Positions 19,957 to 29,994 are shown, numbered from the stretch's first letter. The stretch: DNA of 64,000 nucleotides from Fulvivirga sp. M361 (GCF_007097395.1 NZ_VKDC01000007.1:40851-104850); one strand, 5' to 3'. Numbers and translations are program-made. Notes: generated by a model from the sequence alone, not told the origin.

Positions 19957-20051
19957 TTTACTCTTTCTTTATCTGAATAGCTTTGATAAAATGGTTTAAT
20001 TTGAATCTATTATAAATAGTAAAACTCTTTTTAAAGAATGCTCTTTGTAAT

Positions 20052-20059
20052 TAGTTTTG
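20052..20059 (+). promoter_or_regulatory. Candidate Bacteroidota -7 box for hemA
   Basis: TAGTTTTG matches the TAnnTTTG -7 consensus of Bacteroidota sigma factors exactly and lies 20 bases before the hemA ATG. The -33 TTTG element is poor (a T-rich run near 20028). Confidence 0.4.
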
Positions 20060-20078
20060 TACGTGAATTTTAGGTTAA

Positions 20079-21347
20079 ATGGTAAATTCGTTCAGATTCG
20101 TTGGCGTTTCGTTTAAGAATACTCCTCTGGAAGTCAGGGAAAAACTGGCCCTCGATGAGTCACTGGTAAAAAAGCTGCTGGTTTTTTTACGTGATTTTTC
20201 AGAAGCTTCAGACGTTCTGGTATTAAGTACCTGTAACCGTACTGAAATTTATTATAGTCATGATTCTGACCTTTCCAATGAAATACTCAAGGGACTATGC
20301 TTACTCCGTGGTGTAGAATACAATGACCTCACGGATTATTTCCATACTTCCGAAAACAACACGGAAGCCGTCAGGAGATTGTTTAATGTAGCCTTAGGTT
20401 TGGAGGCACAGGTGATCGGAGACATGCAAATCATCAACCAGGTCAAAAATGCGTACCAATGGAGTGCAGATGAAGATATGGCCGGCCCCTTCCTGCACAG
20501 GTTAATGCATACCATATTTTTCACCAATAAACGGGTAGTTCAGGAGACACCTTTTCGGGATGGGGCAGCTTCTGTATCCTACGCTGCAAAAGAATTAATT
20601 GAAGAAATCACCACCGATATAGTAGATCCTAAAGTATTGATATTAGGTTTGGGAGAAATCGGCGAAGACGTTTGTAAGAATTTTGTAGGCTCAGCATACG
20701 AGGTTGTAGTGGCAAACCGCACGCTTTCCAAAGCCCAAATGATAGCGGCTGAATGTGGTTTTAAAGTAATATCCTTTGAAAATGCCACCGAACAGATCCA
20801 ACATGCAGATGTAATCATATCATCCATTTCAATGGATAAACCTTTCATTACGAAAGAGATGATCGATGCCATTGACTTACACTCTTTTAAGTTTTTCATA
20901 GACCTTTCAGTGCCCAGAAGTGTAGATATGAATATAGAAAGTATACCAGGTGCACTGGTATATAATATCGATAACATCCAGAACAAAGCCTCTGAGGCGT
21001 TGGACAAGAGAATTTCGGCAATTCCTATGGTAAGAAATATCATTGAAGAGGCCATAGTTGATTTCCAAGACTGGTCAAAGGAGATGATCGTTTCCCCAAC
21101 CATCAAGAAACTTAAAAATGCACTCGAAGAAATTCGCAAAGAGGAATTGGAAAGGTACCTTAAAGATGCATCCGAGCAAGAGTCCAAGATGGTCGACAAA
21201 GTGACCAAAAGTATCATGCAAAAAGTAATGAAATTACCTGTGCTTCAGTTAAAAGCTGCCTGCAAAAGAGGTGAGGCAGAAACATTGATCGATGTACTGA
21301 ATGACCTGTTTGATCTCGAAAAACAGTCTGTTGAGATTAAGAAGTAG
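20079..21347 (+). CDS. hemA: Glutamyl-tRNA reductase
   Basis: A 422-residue enzyme of normal length. The catalytic cysteine is C52 in LSTCNRTEIY. The NADPH-binding Rossmann domain starts near residue 175 (VLILGLGEIGEDV) and the C-terminal dimerisation helix fills the last 110 residues. It reduces glutamyl-tRNA(Glu) to glutamate-1-semialdehyde, the first committed step of the C5 pathway to heme and, where made, cobalamin. Heme demand is high here: an octaheme cytochrome and a second cytochrome c gene lie at 52.8-56.5 kb. Two FNR-like dyads upstream suggest oxygen-dependent control. No other heme gene follows. Confidence 0.97.
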   Translation: MVNSFRFVGVSFKNTPLEVREKLALDESLVKKLLVFLRDFSEASDVLVLSTCNRTEIYYSHDSDLSNEILKGLCLLRGVEYNDLTDYFHTSENNTEAVRRLFNVALGLEAQVIGDMQIINQVKNAYQWSADEDMAGPFLHRLMHTIFFTNKRVVQETPFRDGAASVSYAAKELIEEITTDIVDPKVLILGLGEIGEDVCKNFVGSAYEVVVANRTLSKAQMIAAECGFKVISFENATEQIQHADVIISSISMDKPFITKEMIDAIDLHSFKFFIDLSVPRSVDMNIESIPGALVYNIDNIQNKASEALDKRISAIPMVRNIIEEAIVDFQDWSKEMIVSPTIKKLKNALEEIRKEELERYLKDASEQESKMVDKVTKSIMQKVMKLPVLQLKAACKRGEAETLIDVLNDLFDLEKQSVEIKK

Positions 21348-21445
21348 CTCCTGCGCTACTAAATCTCCGAAGTTTAAAAGAAATATAACCTACGGATTTT
21401 GTCCGGTTGGCTTTTCATGCTTTTTTTTGCACAAAAAATTAAAGC

Positions 21446-22216
21446 ATGTTACCTCATAAGCTGTCCATTTACATTTTGCTTTTTTTTCTGACCTTTAATG
21501 CCTCAGGCTGGGGCATCACCGGCCATAGGGTGATAGGCAAAATTGCAGAAATGCACCTTTCAAAACGGGTAAAAAAGAAACTAACCGCAATCCTGTCCAA
21601 TGAATCTCTCGCTGAGGTGAGCACCTGGATGGATGAGATACGTTCGGACAGGCAATATGACCATACACATGACTGGCATTGGGTAACCATACCTGATGAA
21701 ATGACCTACCAACAAACCGAAAAAAACAAGAACGGAGATATCATTGCCAGTATTGAACGATTAATAAAAGAGTTAAAATCCGGAGGGCTAACTGAAAAGC
21801 AGGAGACCGAACATTTAAAAATGCTGATACATTTAGTAGGTGATATCCATCAGCCCCTGCACGTGGGAACCGGAAAAGACAAGGGCGGTAACGATGTCAA
21901 GGTAAAGTGGTTCTGGGAAAATTCAAACCTGCACCGAGTCTGGGACAGCGGAATGATAGATAAAAAGCAATACAGCTATTCTGAATTAGCTGACCGCCTC
22001 AAACGTACCTCAAAGAGAGACATCATACAGTTACAAGCTGCTTCTGTACTTGATTGGGCCAACGAGTCAAAATCATTCCGTAAGCAATATTATGACCTAC
22101 CTGAAGATAACAGTATTAATTATAACTACATGTACCAGCACTGGAGCACTGTAGAGTTAAGGTTACTTCAGGCAGGGGTCAGGCTTGCGGGAATATTGGA
22201 AGATATCTATGGTTAA
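21446..22216 (+). CDS. Secreted S1/P1-type zinc-dependent nuclease
   Basis: A 256-residue protein with a signal peptide (residues 1-21, ending near ASG), so the mature protein begins with WGITGHR, in which the N-terminal tryptophan and following histidine ligate zinc, as in P1 nuclease. Other ligand motifs are DWHWVTIP, HLVGDIHQPLHVG and NLHRVWDSGMI. The family hydrolyses single-stranded DNA and RNA and 3'-nucleotides in the periplasm or outside the cell, probably to scavenge phosphate and nucleosides. It follows hemA by about 100 bases in the same direction but appears functionally separate, and converges with the aspartic protease gene. Confidence 0.95.
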   Translation: MLPHKLSIYILLFFLTFNASGWGITGHRVIGKIAEMHLSKRVKKKLTAILSNESLAEVSTWMDEIRSDRQYDHTHDWHWVTIPDEMTYQQTEKNKNGDIIASIERLIKELKSGGLTEKQETEHLKMLIHLVGDIHQPLHVGTGKDKGGNDVKVKWFWENSNLHRVWDSGMIDKKQYSYSELADRLKRTSKRDIIQLQAASVLDWANESKSFRKQYYDLPEDNSINYNYMYQHWSTVELRLLQAGVRLAGILEDIYG

Positions 22217-22225
22217 TTTCTATCA

Positions 22226-23185
22226 CTATGTGACTTTCCGGTAATAAAACATTTGATTAACATAGTCAAGGACTATGGTAAATTCCTTCCATAATCCGGA
22301 CCCTATTGAACCTTCTGCGTTGTTGATTTCGCTGCTGCTAAATTCCCTTTTTAACATGTGGTAGTCTGTACGTACAGCTAAATTCTTCAACTCAAGCAAG
22401 TTATTCACATCTTTGTACCCGGCAATACTACCGTTGATCCCTTTACCTACCTCACAACGCAGCTTTTTTACTCCCTTGAAGTAGTTTGTATCATCTTTCA
22501 TAAAAAGAATGACATTACGTGACGAACCTGTATCAATATGAAAAAAACCATTGGCACTATTATCTGGTGTTATCCCATAATCAAGTTTTATGTAAGGTTT
22601 AGTATCCTTCAGAGTCAATTCCATTGACTTATATCCGGAAGGAGGAAGGTAATAGCCTGGTTCTGTCAAAGTGATCACTTCCTGTTTATAATCAATTGTT
22701 ACAGCAAATCGGCTAAATACCTGATAACCTATGATACCATGAATGACAACCTCATCATTATAAGGAAAAAAGTATTTATCATTGGCTATCAAAATACTGA
22801 TCCCTTTACCTAATGCATCACCAAATTCCACTTGGTTATCCAGGGATAAGCGAGCCGTTTTGTGGCGATTTCTACCATAACCATTTAGCACGATCTCTTT
22901 AGGTAAAAGTTCAAACTTGCGTTTAAAGTGGTTACCAAATAATATAACCGAACGTCCTCCGGTATCTAATACCAGGTTGAGTTCCATCTTATTATTAATC
23001 TTTACAGGGACAACGATCAGATTATTGATCAATCGAAAATTGATAAAACTTTCCTGCTTATCATTGATAAGTTCGAACCCTTTGTAATCGTCTGCAAAAG
23101 AAAATTGCTGTAACAGAAAGGACAGCATAATTAGGGCATACCGCACCTGTGACGGCCGTTGCCAGTTGTTATTGGAGTTGAGCAT
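22226..23185 (-). CDS. Retropepsin-like / gag-type aspartic protease with two DTG motifs
   Basis: A 319-residue protein with an N-terminal signal (YALIMLSFLLQQFSFA). Two aspartic protease lobes are visible: LNLVLDTGGRSVILFG around residue 68-83 and GFFHIDTGSSRNVILF around 210-225. Each holds a D-T-G and a following hydrophobic-hydrophobic-glycine or similar flap. Having both catalytic aspartates in one chain makes it a pepsin-like pseudo-dimer in layout, though each half resembles the bacterial gag-type aspartyl protease family. It is likely secreted or periplasmic. The substrate is unknown. It converges with the S1/P1 nuclease gene, leaving nine bases between the stops. Confidence 0.85.
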   Translation of the reverse strand: MLNSNNNWQRPSQVRYALIMLSFLLQQFSFADDYKGFELINDKQESFINFRLINNLIVVPVKINNKMELNLVLDTGGRSVILFGNHFKRKFELLPKEIVLNGYGRNRHKTARLSLDNQVEFGDALGKGISILIANDKYFFPYNDEVVIHGIIGYQVFSRFAVTIDYKQEVITLTEPGYYLPPSGYKSMELTLKDTKPYIKLDYGITPDNSANGFFHIDTGSSRNVILFMKDDTNYFKGVKKLRCEVGKGINGSIAGYKDVNNLLELKNLAVRTDYHMLKREFSSSEINNAEGSIGSGLWKEFTIVLDYVNQMFYYRKVT

Positions 23186-23369
23186 GTTGTTGTTATTTGA
23201 CCAACTTTAACTTACTACACTCTTTTCAAATTATGATCCCCCAAAGCGGTGGTTTTTTAAGGCGACATATTCACCCTACATTGTGATCTTCTAAAAGAAC
23301 GCATTTCATTCAAACATGAAGATTATTCACAGACTTCCTCCTTGAAATGCCACGATAGTTATTAATTTT

Positions 23370-25058
23370 ATGAGCATAATGATAGATTTTTCAAAAGATA
23401 GAACCAGAGAATCAAGGTCGGCCATAGAACGGCTTTACATTAATATGCGCCACCTTTTTATCAGGGGGAGTTATAAACCGATGGGTATATCCGGTAAGTC
23501 GCTCATTGATGCCTTATTGGTATTGGAACCTGAAATATACGGCTCTATTAAAGACCCGGTTAAAATTGAGCTGGATGGTCTACTCTATGTAATGGAAAGG
23601 CTTCCTGATGGCATCGAAGAGTGTCAATTCATCAAACTGGTATCAAGGGAAGGTTTTGAAGAAGCCGGATATGTCCCTATCATCCCTATTAAGAGAAGGA
23701 GAAATTGCTTTCGTATTGATAAAAACAGGATGTACATCGAAATGACCCGAGGGCGGAGTGATATTTATGATATACTCACACACCTCACATTTCTATACAT
23801 TGAGAGTGAAAAAATCAAGAACAAGGCACTGGACCAAAAAGGAAGAATATCACAAGATTGGCTCAAGTTGGAAGAAGTGGTTGTGATGGAAGAAAATAAC
23901 GAGGACTTCGATGAGAAAAAAGCTACAGTATATCTGAGCAACTTCTTAGGCAGGACAATACAGGAAACACAGGAAGGTGTACTTAAATTCCAGAATGGAA
24001 ATAATAAGCACAGCTTGTATCACATCATATACTGGCTTGGGAAAGTTTCCATAGAAGAGGCGCAACAACAACGTCAACGAGAGGTGACTTTTTCAGAACA
24101 ATTGAAAGATTCCGTAGGTCAGCATATTTATGGCGGACAATGGGCCGGTAAAATAAAGGCATTTTTATTAGAAAAAGCGTGGTCTCAACGCCCGATACAT
24201 ATTATCAGTGCCAATCTACACAGTATTCTTAATTCAATTTATGGTTTTGCAGCCTTACCAGACCATACATTTTCATCCATTGAAGAACTGGCTGTGGAAA
24301 CAAGCCAGGATAGCGAAAAAAAACTACAGCCCCGCATCAGAGAATATGCCCTGCAACATGGCATGTATGAAATTAAAGATGATACAGGCACTAATCTCCA
24401 GGTGCAGATCTTTGACCTGGATGCTGTCGATCAAGATGATCTAAGCCCTGAATTAAAAAACTCAAAGCTGGCAGGTGAGAAACCGGTACTAATCGTAATG
24501 GATTATGCCTTTGGAGAGCAGGCATTTGAATGCATGGACGAACTACTAAAACCTTTAGAAACCTCCGTCAGCACTCTTTTTAATATAAAGTCCATCTCTA
24601 TTGTAGGTAAAGCTGGTATTCTAACGGGTGACAAAGGAGATATAATGATACCTACTGCTCATGTATTTGAAGGAACAGCCGACAATTATCCGCTACATAA
24701 TGATTTCGCGAGTGAAGATTTCGTCCAGGATGACTACCAGGTTTATGAGGGACCAATGATCACCGTACTAGGCACATCGCTACAAAACAAGGATGTCTTA
24801 AATCATTTTGTAACATCAACATGGAATGCAATTGGACTGGAAATGGAAGGGGCTCACTACCAAAAAGCTATTCAATCAGCTGCCCGCATCCGATTAAGCA
24901 TAGATAAGAATGTAAAAGTACGGTATGCTTATTACGCATCGGATAATCCACTGAAGACAGGAAGCACTTTAGCCTCAGGCAGTTTGGGTATGGAAGGCAT
25001 AGGACCTACCTACCTGATCAGTATCAAGGTACTCCAAAAAATCTTGGCAGGATCTTGA
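23370..25058 (+). CDS. Conserved protein of unknown function with nucleoside-phosphorylase-like C-terminal half
   Basis: A 562-residue cytoplasmic protein without signal or membrane segments. I do not recognise the N-terminal 270 residues, which are mostly helical and charged. The C-terminal half (about 340-560) has the layout of the PNP/UDP phosphorylase superfamily: SIVGKAGILTGDKGDIMIPTA for the phosphate/core strand, then AIGLEMEGAHY, matching the EME(S/G) ribose-binding motif of MTA/SAH nucleosidases and purine phosphorylases, then YYASDNPL with the catalytic Ser-Asp pair. An N-glycosidase or phosphorolytic activity on a nucleoside or nucleotide is therefore possible. The start is the second plausible Met cluster (MSIMIDF). 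It converges with exonuclease III, with four bases between the stops. Confidence 0.8.
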   Translation: MSIMIDFSKDRTRESRSAIERLYINMRHLFIRGSYKPMGISGKSLIDALLVLEPEIYGSIKDPVKIELDGLLYVMERLPDGIEECQFIKLVSREGFEEAGYVPIIPIKRRRNCFRIDKNRMYIEMTRGRSDIYDILTHLTFLYIESEKIKNKALDQKGRISQDWLKLEEVVVMEENNEDFDEKKATVYLSNFLGRTIQETQEGVLKFQNGNNKHSLYHIIYWLGKVSIEEAQQQRQREVTFSEQLKDSVGQHIYGGQWAGKIKAFLLEKAWSQRPIHIISANLHSILNSIYGFAALPDHTFSSIEELAVETSQDSEKKLQPRIREYALQHGMYEIKDDTGTNLQVQIFDLDAVDQDDLSPELKNSKLAGEKPVLIVMDYAFGEQAFECMDELLKPLETSVSTLFNIKSISIVGKAGILTGDKGDIMIPTAHVFEGTADNYPLHNDFASEDFVQDDYQVYEGPMITVLGTSLQNKDVLNHFVTSTWNAIGLEMEGAHYQKAIQSAARIRLSIDKNVKVRYAYYASDNPLKTGSTLASGSLGMEGIGPTYLISIKVLQKILAGS

Positions 25059-25062
25059 CATT

Positions 25063-25836
25063 CTACACGTCAAGATCAATAGCCACCGGACAGTGGTCAG
25101 AGCCCATGTACTGGTTGTAAATATCAGCTTCTTTTACCTTGTCAATAAGCTGTTTGCTTACAAGAAAATAATCTATTCTCCACCCTACATTCCTGGCCCT
25201 TGCATTAAACATCTGATTCCAATAAGAATATTTCACTTCTTCCGGATGCAAGTGACGAAAACTGTCCACCCACCCTTCTGCCAGATATTTTTCAAATCCG
25301 TCTATCTCACGCTGCGTATAACCTGCTGACTTATTATAGTTTTCTTTAGAACGTGCAATATCTATGGCCTGATGTGCTACATTAAGGTCTCCACATACGA
25401 TAAGAGGCTTCTTTGCCTCCAGCTTCTTCATATGGTCCAGAAAAGCTACATCCCAGGTTTCCCTGTAGTCCAACCGTTTGAGGCCTGACCCGGAATTAGG
25501 AGTATATACATCTACCAAAAAGAATTTTTCAAATTCAGCTGTGACCACACGTCCTTCCTGGTCATGTTCTTCCAGTCCCATGTCTTGCGTAACACTGATC
25601 GGTTCTTCCTTACTCAGAATTGCAGTGCCTGAATAACCTTTTCTGGCCTTGGAATAATTGATAGATGTATGATAGCCTGAAAGTAGCGATAAAGCTGTTT
25701 TAGCATCTTCAAATTGCGCTTTGGTCTCTTGCAAACACAATATATCCGGTGACATCTCGGCCACACTTTCTAAAAATCCTTTTTTAACAATGGCACGAAT
25801 ACCATTCACATTCCAGGAAACAATTTTATAAGACAT
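25063..25836 (-). CDS. xth: Exodeoxyribonuclease III (AP endonuclease)
   Basis: A 257-residue enzyme of the endonuclease/exonuclease/phosphatase fold. Diagnostic motifs are SWNVNGIRA near the N-terminus, LCLQETKA with the metal-binding Glu, CGDLNVAH, ARNVGWRIDYFLVS, and SDHCPV with the catalytic His. It cleaves the backbone 5' to abasic sites and removes 3'-blocking groups in base excision repair, with 3'-5' exonuclease activity on duplex DNA. It stands alone on the minus strand and ends four bases from the preceding gene. Function is secure. Confidence 0.97.
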   Translation of the reverse strand: MSYKIVSWNVNGIRAIVKKGFLESVAEMSPDILCLQETKAQFEDAKTALSLLSGYHTSINYSKARKGYSGTAILSKEEPISVTQDMGLEEHDQEGRVVTAEFEKFFLVDVYTPNSGSGLKRLDYRETWDVAFLDHMKKLEAKKPLIVCGDLNVAHQAIDIARSKENYNKSAGYTQREIDGFEKYLAEGWVDSFRHLHPEEVKYSYWNQMFNARARNVGWRIDYFLVSKQLIDKVKEADIYNQYMGSDHCPVAIDLDV

Positions 25837-26035
25837 GTTGGATTCTTTTATTGTCAGTAACGATGTTAAAACTCTTACAGTGAATCCAAAGCTAATGATT
25901 TTCTATTTTACGATCTGACTTTTAAAAAAGGCATTTATTTTATTTCTCTGAAATATTCAGTCAGATAGATTTTGTACACGCCGGTAGGCAATGTAAAAAA
26001 ACAATCAGATATCGTACAGGTCTATTTTATCTGTA

Positions 26036-26407
26036 TTATTGTGTTTTAAATAGTTTAGCCAACAAGTCATCAATGATCCTTGGCGTAAGTTGCAGGTGTA
26101 ATGCGAGCTTTTTACACAACTCTATCTCATTAGGGTCGATGTCGCTGTCTACTGACATAAGGGATATAAAGTCATAAATCTGCTCTATCTTCTCGTCATA
26201 AGATTCCGGGGGAGTAAATTGTATGGATTCAGGATTATCACGTACAGCAATAATATCTTCATCTGACATGCCCAGACGATGAGCCACTGAAAAAAGAATG
26301 TGACGTTCTTCCTTAGCCAAGTGTCCGTCGGCCATAGCAATAGACATGAGGTTCTTTAAATGACTCTTGTTTTTATCGGTGGGTGCTTTCTTTGAAATAT
26401 TGAACAT
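26036..26407 (-). CDS. TerB-like (tellurite resistance B fold) protein
   Basis: A 123-residue all-helical protein starting at MFNISKKAPTDKN. The reading frame stays open upstream, but this Met removes a non-conserved-looking basic leader. The TerB signature is NLMSIAMADGHLAKEERHIL, with a second acidic repeat VDSDIDPNEIELCKKLAL; both are helix-turn-helix segments with metal-binding-type acidic residues. The fold occurs as a stand-alone helper domain in membrane-stress and metal-stress contexts. The precise role is unknown. It is a single gene flanked by AT-rich gaps and divergent from ppgK. Confidence 0.8.
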   Translation of the reverse strand: MFNISKKAPTDKNKSHLKNLMSIAMADGHLAKEERHILFSVAHRLGMSDEDIIAVRDNPESIQFTPPESYDEKIEQIYDFISLMSVDSDIDPNEIELCKKLALHLQLTPRIIDDLLAKLFKTQ

Positions 26408-26560
26408 AACATTTGACTTTACATACTTAGTAATACTTTTATAACGCTTAAAGTAACACAGTTGCAGCAAAATTAATTGTTAAAACAAAAGATTAATCTG
26501 TATATTTTATTCCTTATAAATCACTAGCTACAAAGTATTTACATTGGAATTTCAGTATAT

Positions 26561-26568
26561 TATATTTG
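26561..26568 (+). promoter_or_regulatory. Candidate -7 promoter box for the ROK kinase gene
   Basis: TATATTTG matches TAnnTTTG and lies 67 bases before the ATG. A TTGG at 26544 could serve as a weak -33 element. Confidence 0.3.
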
Positions 26569-26635
26569 GTTTGAATATTGGCATTCTAAGAGTACTATAA
26601 TTTGATTTACCTGAGTATTTTTATATTTTGAGCAC

Positions 26636-27406
26636 ATGAATGTATTAGGTATAGACGTTGGAGGTAGTGGTATAAAAGGTGCAGTAGTTGACACAACAAC
26701 CGGTCAATTGATCAATGAACGTTACAGGCTCCCTACTCCTCAGCCAGCCACACCCGCCAGGGTTATCAATACGATAGAGGAAATAGTGAATGAGTTCAAT
26801 TGGAATGGTTTGGTGGGATGCGGTTTTCCAGCCGCCATCAAACATGAAATTGTAAAAACTGCCTCTAATATCGACCACTCATGGATTGGTTTAAATGCTT
26901 CGACTAAAATAGAAAAAGACACCGGGTGCCGCACCCATCTTGTAAATGATGTAGACGCTGCAGGATTTGCAGAAATGCAATTTGGTGCTGGAAAAGATAA
27001 AATGGGGACTGTTTTGATAGTAGCATTAGGGACCGGTATAGGTACAGCCATTTTTACGAACGGGCAACTTCTTCCCAACACAGAGCTGGGGCATATTAAG
27101 CTAAACGGTATGATAGCAGAGCACTATGCAGCTGATTCAGTACGAAAAAAAGAAGCATTAAGTTGGGAAGAATGGGGAAAAAGAATCGATCAATACCTTA
27201 CTGAAATCGAATTTCTTTGTTGGCCCGATCTCATTATTTTAGGTGGTGGTGTCAGCAAAAAGTTTGAAAAATTTGAAGAATACTTAACGCTGGACACTCA
27301 AGTAGTACCGGCCGAAAACCGTAATGAAGCAGGTATCATCGGTGCGGCCCTGGCAGCAGAAAGAGAAGAATTCATTCTCCAAAATACCCCTTTCCACTTG
27401 CCATAA
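26636..27406 (+). CDS. ppgK: ROK-family kinase, probable polyphosphate glucokinase
   Basis: A 256-residue sugar kinase with the phosphate-binding loop [16 protein letters not shown], the catalytic base in [10 protein letters not shown], and the second phosphate motif [12 protein letters not shown]. It is shorter than typical ROK repressors or kinases and lacks the HTH and the ROK Cys-rich zinc motif (CxCGxxGCxE). That pattern, together with [10 protein letters not shown] and [11 protein letters not shown], matches polyphosphate-dependent glucokinases. It would phosphorylate glucose to glucose 6-phosphate using polyphosphate and/or ATP. The 3' end overlaps the convergent DUF2214 gene by 35 bases. 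Confidence 0.85.
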   Translation: MNVLGIDVGGSGIKGAVVDTTTGQLINERYRLPTPQPATPARVINTIEEIVNEFNWNGLVGCGFPAAIKHEIVKTASNIDHSWIGLNASTKIEKDTGCRTHLVNDVDAAGFAEMQFGAGKDKMGTVLIVALGTGIGTAIFTNGQLLPNTELGHIKLNGMIAEHYAADSVRKKEALSWEEWGKRIDQYLTEIEFLCWPDLIILGGGVSKKFEKFEEYLTLDTQVVPAENRNEAGIIGAALAAEREEFILQNTPFHLP

Positions 27407-27818
27407 GAGTGGCTAGCAAGGGAATCAGGAACATCAACAATAACTCTATACGGATCACTTTTTTGATGATACCCGGAATTACAACCGTATCATCAGGCTC
27501 TCCTTTATGATGTTTGGAAAAAAACCGTGTTGGAATAATAGAAAGGACTCCTACGATGATAAACAACCCCACCTTCAGGTACAATATCCAGTTTTTAGAA
27601 TAGTATTCAGCCGGTTTACCTAACCAAAACCACAATGAGAGACCAGCCATTACCACTACGATCGAACTAACTCCGTAAATCCGATCTAACACTAATAACC
27701 GCTTCATTTTGGCACGTGAAACTTCAGGAGCAATTAGTAAATGTTGCGCCACAATACAACTCACTATTGTAAAAACACCAATAAAATGAAGGTATCGGAC
27801 GAGAATAGTTACTTCCAT
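27372..27818 (-). CDS. DUF2214-family inner-membrane protein
   Basis: A 148-residue protein with four hydrophobic segments: residues 7-28, 50-68, 78-97 and 120-142. The sequence pattern ([40 protein letters not shown]) fits the DUF2214 family, whose function is unknown. A histidine near the start of helix 1 and another in helix 1 could bind heme or metal, but there is no direct evidence. It converges with and overlaps the ROK kinase gene by 35 bases, so the transcripts overlap at their 3' ends. Confidence 0.85.
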   Translation of the reverse strand: MEVTILVRYLHFIGVFTIVSCIVAQHLLIAPEVSRAKMKRLLVLDRIYGVSSIVVVMAGLSLWFWLGKPAEYYSKNWILYLKVGLFIIVGVLSIIPTRFFSKHHKGEPDDTVVIPGIIKKVIRIELLLMFLIPLLATLMASGKGYFGE

Positions 27819-27885
27819 AATTGCCTGAAATTAAGTTTAAACAAACTATTATAGTTAATTTAGAGAGGAATGGCTTGATAGGATC

Positions 27886-29994
27886 ATGAATATTTTTTTT
27901 CGACTTGGGGTAGTTTTATTTTTTTCCCTTACACTGTCGGTTTCTTTAGCAGCAGATTACGAAATTTTTAAATCCGAAGGGAAAGTAGGGCTTAAAGATG
28001 ATTCGGGAAATATACTAATACCGGCAGCGTATGATGAACTAGGATGGAGTTCTACTAAAAAAGAACCTGTCAATGGTGTGATAGGGTATAAAAAAAATCA
28101 AAAATGGGGACTCATCAGCCTGGAAAACAATATTATAACAGATGGCCTTTACACAAAGTTATACCCGGCAAATCAGATGTTACTCATTGCTGCCCGGCGA
28201 GGGAAAGTATCAGGTTATGACTTTTTAGGAGCCATTAACGTAGAAGGTAAAATTGTATTGCCCTTTAAATATAGCTCTATTGACCTTTCTGACTCACGTG
28301 CTATTGTAAGCTACAAATCAGGTTCTTCCATACGTTACGGACTGGTTGACATGGGAAGCAGGGAGTTGATCCCGATAGATTATAAAGAGATCAAAAAAGT
28401 GAGTCATTGGTATGCTGTGAAAGGGCCATCCAACAAATTTGGCTTGTATGACTACTTTGGAAAAGCAATGACCGGATTTGATTTTGATGATGCTGAATTT
28501 CTTGCTCCGGGTTATGTCACTGTAAAAAAAGACAATGCCTATGGATTATTTGGAAAAGAAGGTAAGTTAATAATCCCTGTCCAAGCAAAAGCTATACGTC
28601 TTAAAGACCAGGTAATAGAAATGCTTTCATTTAATGAATGGACAGAACTGGACACAGACCATAAGGCCGGAGATCGGTATTCCTATGACAAAATCACTCC
28701 ACTTGGCCAAAACTACCTTGTAGAGTCAAATAACCGTCAATGGCTGATAGATTCGGATAAAAAAGCGCTTACTTCCAAGAAGTATCACAAACTGTTGCAG
28801 GCCGAAAACGGATTTATAGTTTTTTATCAAAATGGTCGCTGGGGCGTAATGGATAGAACATTCAAGCCAGTGATGGCAGCTACAGCTGACTCGGTGCAGT
28901 TAGATCATGGTTTGTTATTTTCTCAAAATGCCTATAAACTCTGGCAAATTTACGATACCCTTGGCATTAAAAAATCCAGCTACAAGTATGAATTAGTAGG
29001 TAAAAAGACCGGTTATCTCTGGCCGGTAAGGAGGAATGGCTATTGGGGGTTTATAGAGCAATCCGGGAAAGAGGTGATCAGGGCTGTGTATGATAAAGTC
29101 GGGGATTTTCTTCATGATAAAGTAGTGGTGGGATTTCACGGTGAAAGCGGTGTTATTAATAAAAAGGGGGAATGGGTAGTGTATCCCGAAAAAGCCGTGA
29201 TCCAATTACTCACTGATGATCTGTATTTAACCAAAAAAGGTAAATTGACTATACTAAAAAGCCTTACCAATGGCACGGTCTATTTTACTGAAAATGACAT
29301 TGAAATAAGGGGGAACTATCTACTGGAAAAACTTCAGGATGGAAAATTTTGGAAAATAGATTTTGACGGGCGTATAGCCTATCAACGCCCTCGTGACGAA
29401 AGATTTGAAGAGGTAAGAGAACCATCAGAAGGGCTGTACCCGGTAAAAATCAATGGCCTGTATGGTTTTATAGATAATAGAAATCGACTAAGAGTGTCTA
29501 ATCGTTATGAAGATGTAGGTAATTTCAAAGAAGGACTGGCTCCATTTAAACTCAATAAGCGCTGGGGGTTCATTGATAAATATGAAAACATAAAAGTCCA
29601 GCCATTGTATTCCAGGGTAACTCCTTTTAACGATGGCTTATCCATTGTTACCTCAGCGAAAGGGTATAACATGATCAATCAAAAAGGTAAAAAACTTAGC
29701 TCATATGACTTCGAAGGGTTAGAACGACTGGAAAATGGTAAGTACCTGGTAACTAGAAACAACCTGTTTGGTTTACTCGATGCCATGGGTCAGTTGGCTG
29801 TAAATGTTAAGTACGAATATCTCAAAGACCTGGATAATAGCTTTGTTATTATAAAAAAGTTTAATCAATATGGGTTGATCACCGATGAAGGAGTAGACAA
29901 AATTCCCGCTATCTATGATCAGCTGATCTACAATAAGCATAAAAAACTTTACCTCGGAATGAAAAAATCCCAATGGGTGAAAGCTACACTTTAA
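27886..29994 (+). CDS. Secreted WG-repeat protein
   Basis: A 702-residue protein with an N-terminal signal peptide (about residues 1-23, ending SLAAD). The rest is built of roughly a dozen WG beta-hairpin repeats, each of about 50 residues with a core like KWGLI, RYGLVD, KFGLYDYFGK, YWGFIEQSGK, LYGFIDNRNR or RWGFIDKYEN and a following IIPxxY strand. Such repeats form superhelical surfaces thought to bind protein or polysaccharide partners at the cell surface. No enzymatic motif is present. It follows the DUF2214 start divergently and precedes the NfeD/FloA pair by 37 bases in the same direction. Confidence 0.93.
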   Translation: MNIFFRLGVVLFFSLTLSVSLAADYEIFKSEGKVGLKDDSGNILIPAAYDELGWSSTKKEPVNGVIGYKKNQKWGLISLENNIITDGLYTKLYPANQMLLIAARRGKVSGYDFLGAINVEGKIVLPFKYSSIDLSDSRAIVSYKSGSSIRYGLVDMGSRELIPIDYKEIKKVSHWYAVKGPSNKFGLYDYFGKAMTGFDFDDAEFLAPGYVTVKKDNAYGLFGKEGKLIIPVQAKAIRLKDQVIEMLSFNEWTELDTDHKAGDRYSYDKITPLGQNYLVESNNRQWLIDSDKKALTSKKYHKLLQAENGFIVFYQNGRWGVMDRTFKPVMAATADSVQLDHGLLFSQNAYKLWQIYDTLGIKKSSYKYELVGKKTGYLWPVRRNGYWGFIEQSGKEVIRAVYDKVGDFLHDKVVVGFHGESGVINKKGEWVVYPEKAVIQLLTDDLYLTKKGKLTILKSLTNGTVYFTENDIEIRGNYLLEKLQDGKFWKIDFDGRIAYQRPRDERFEEVREPSEGLYPVKINGLYGFIDNRNRLRVSNRYEDVGNFKEGLAPFKLNKRWGFIDKYENIKVQPLYSRVTPFNDGLSIVTSAKGYNMINQKGKKLSSYDFEGLERLENGKYLVTRNNLFGLLDAMGQLAVNVKYEYLKDLDNSFVIIKKFNQYGLITDEGVDKIPAIYDQLIYNKHKKLYLGMKKSQWVKATL

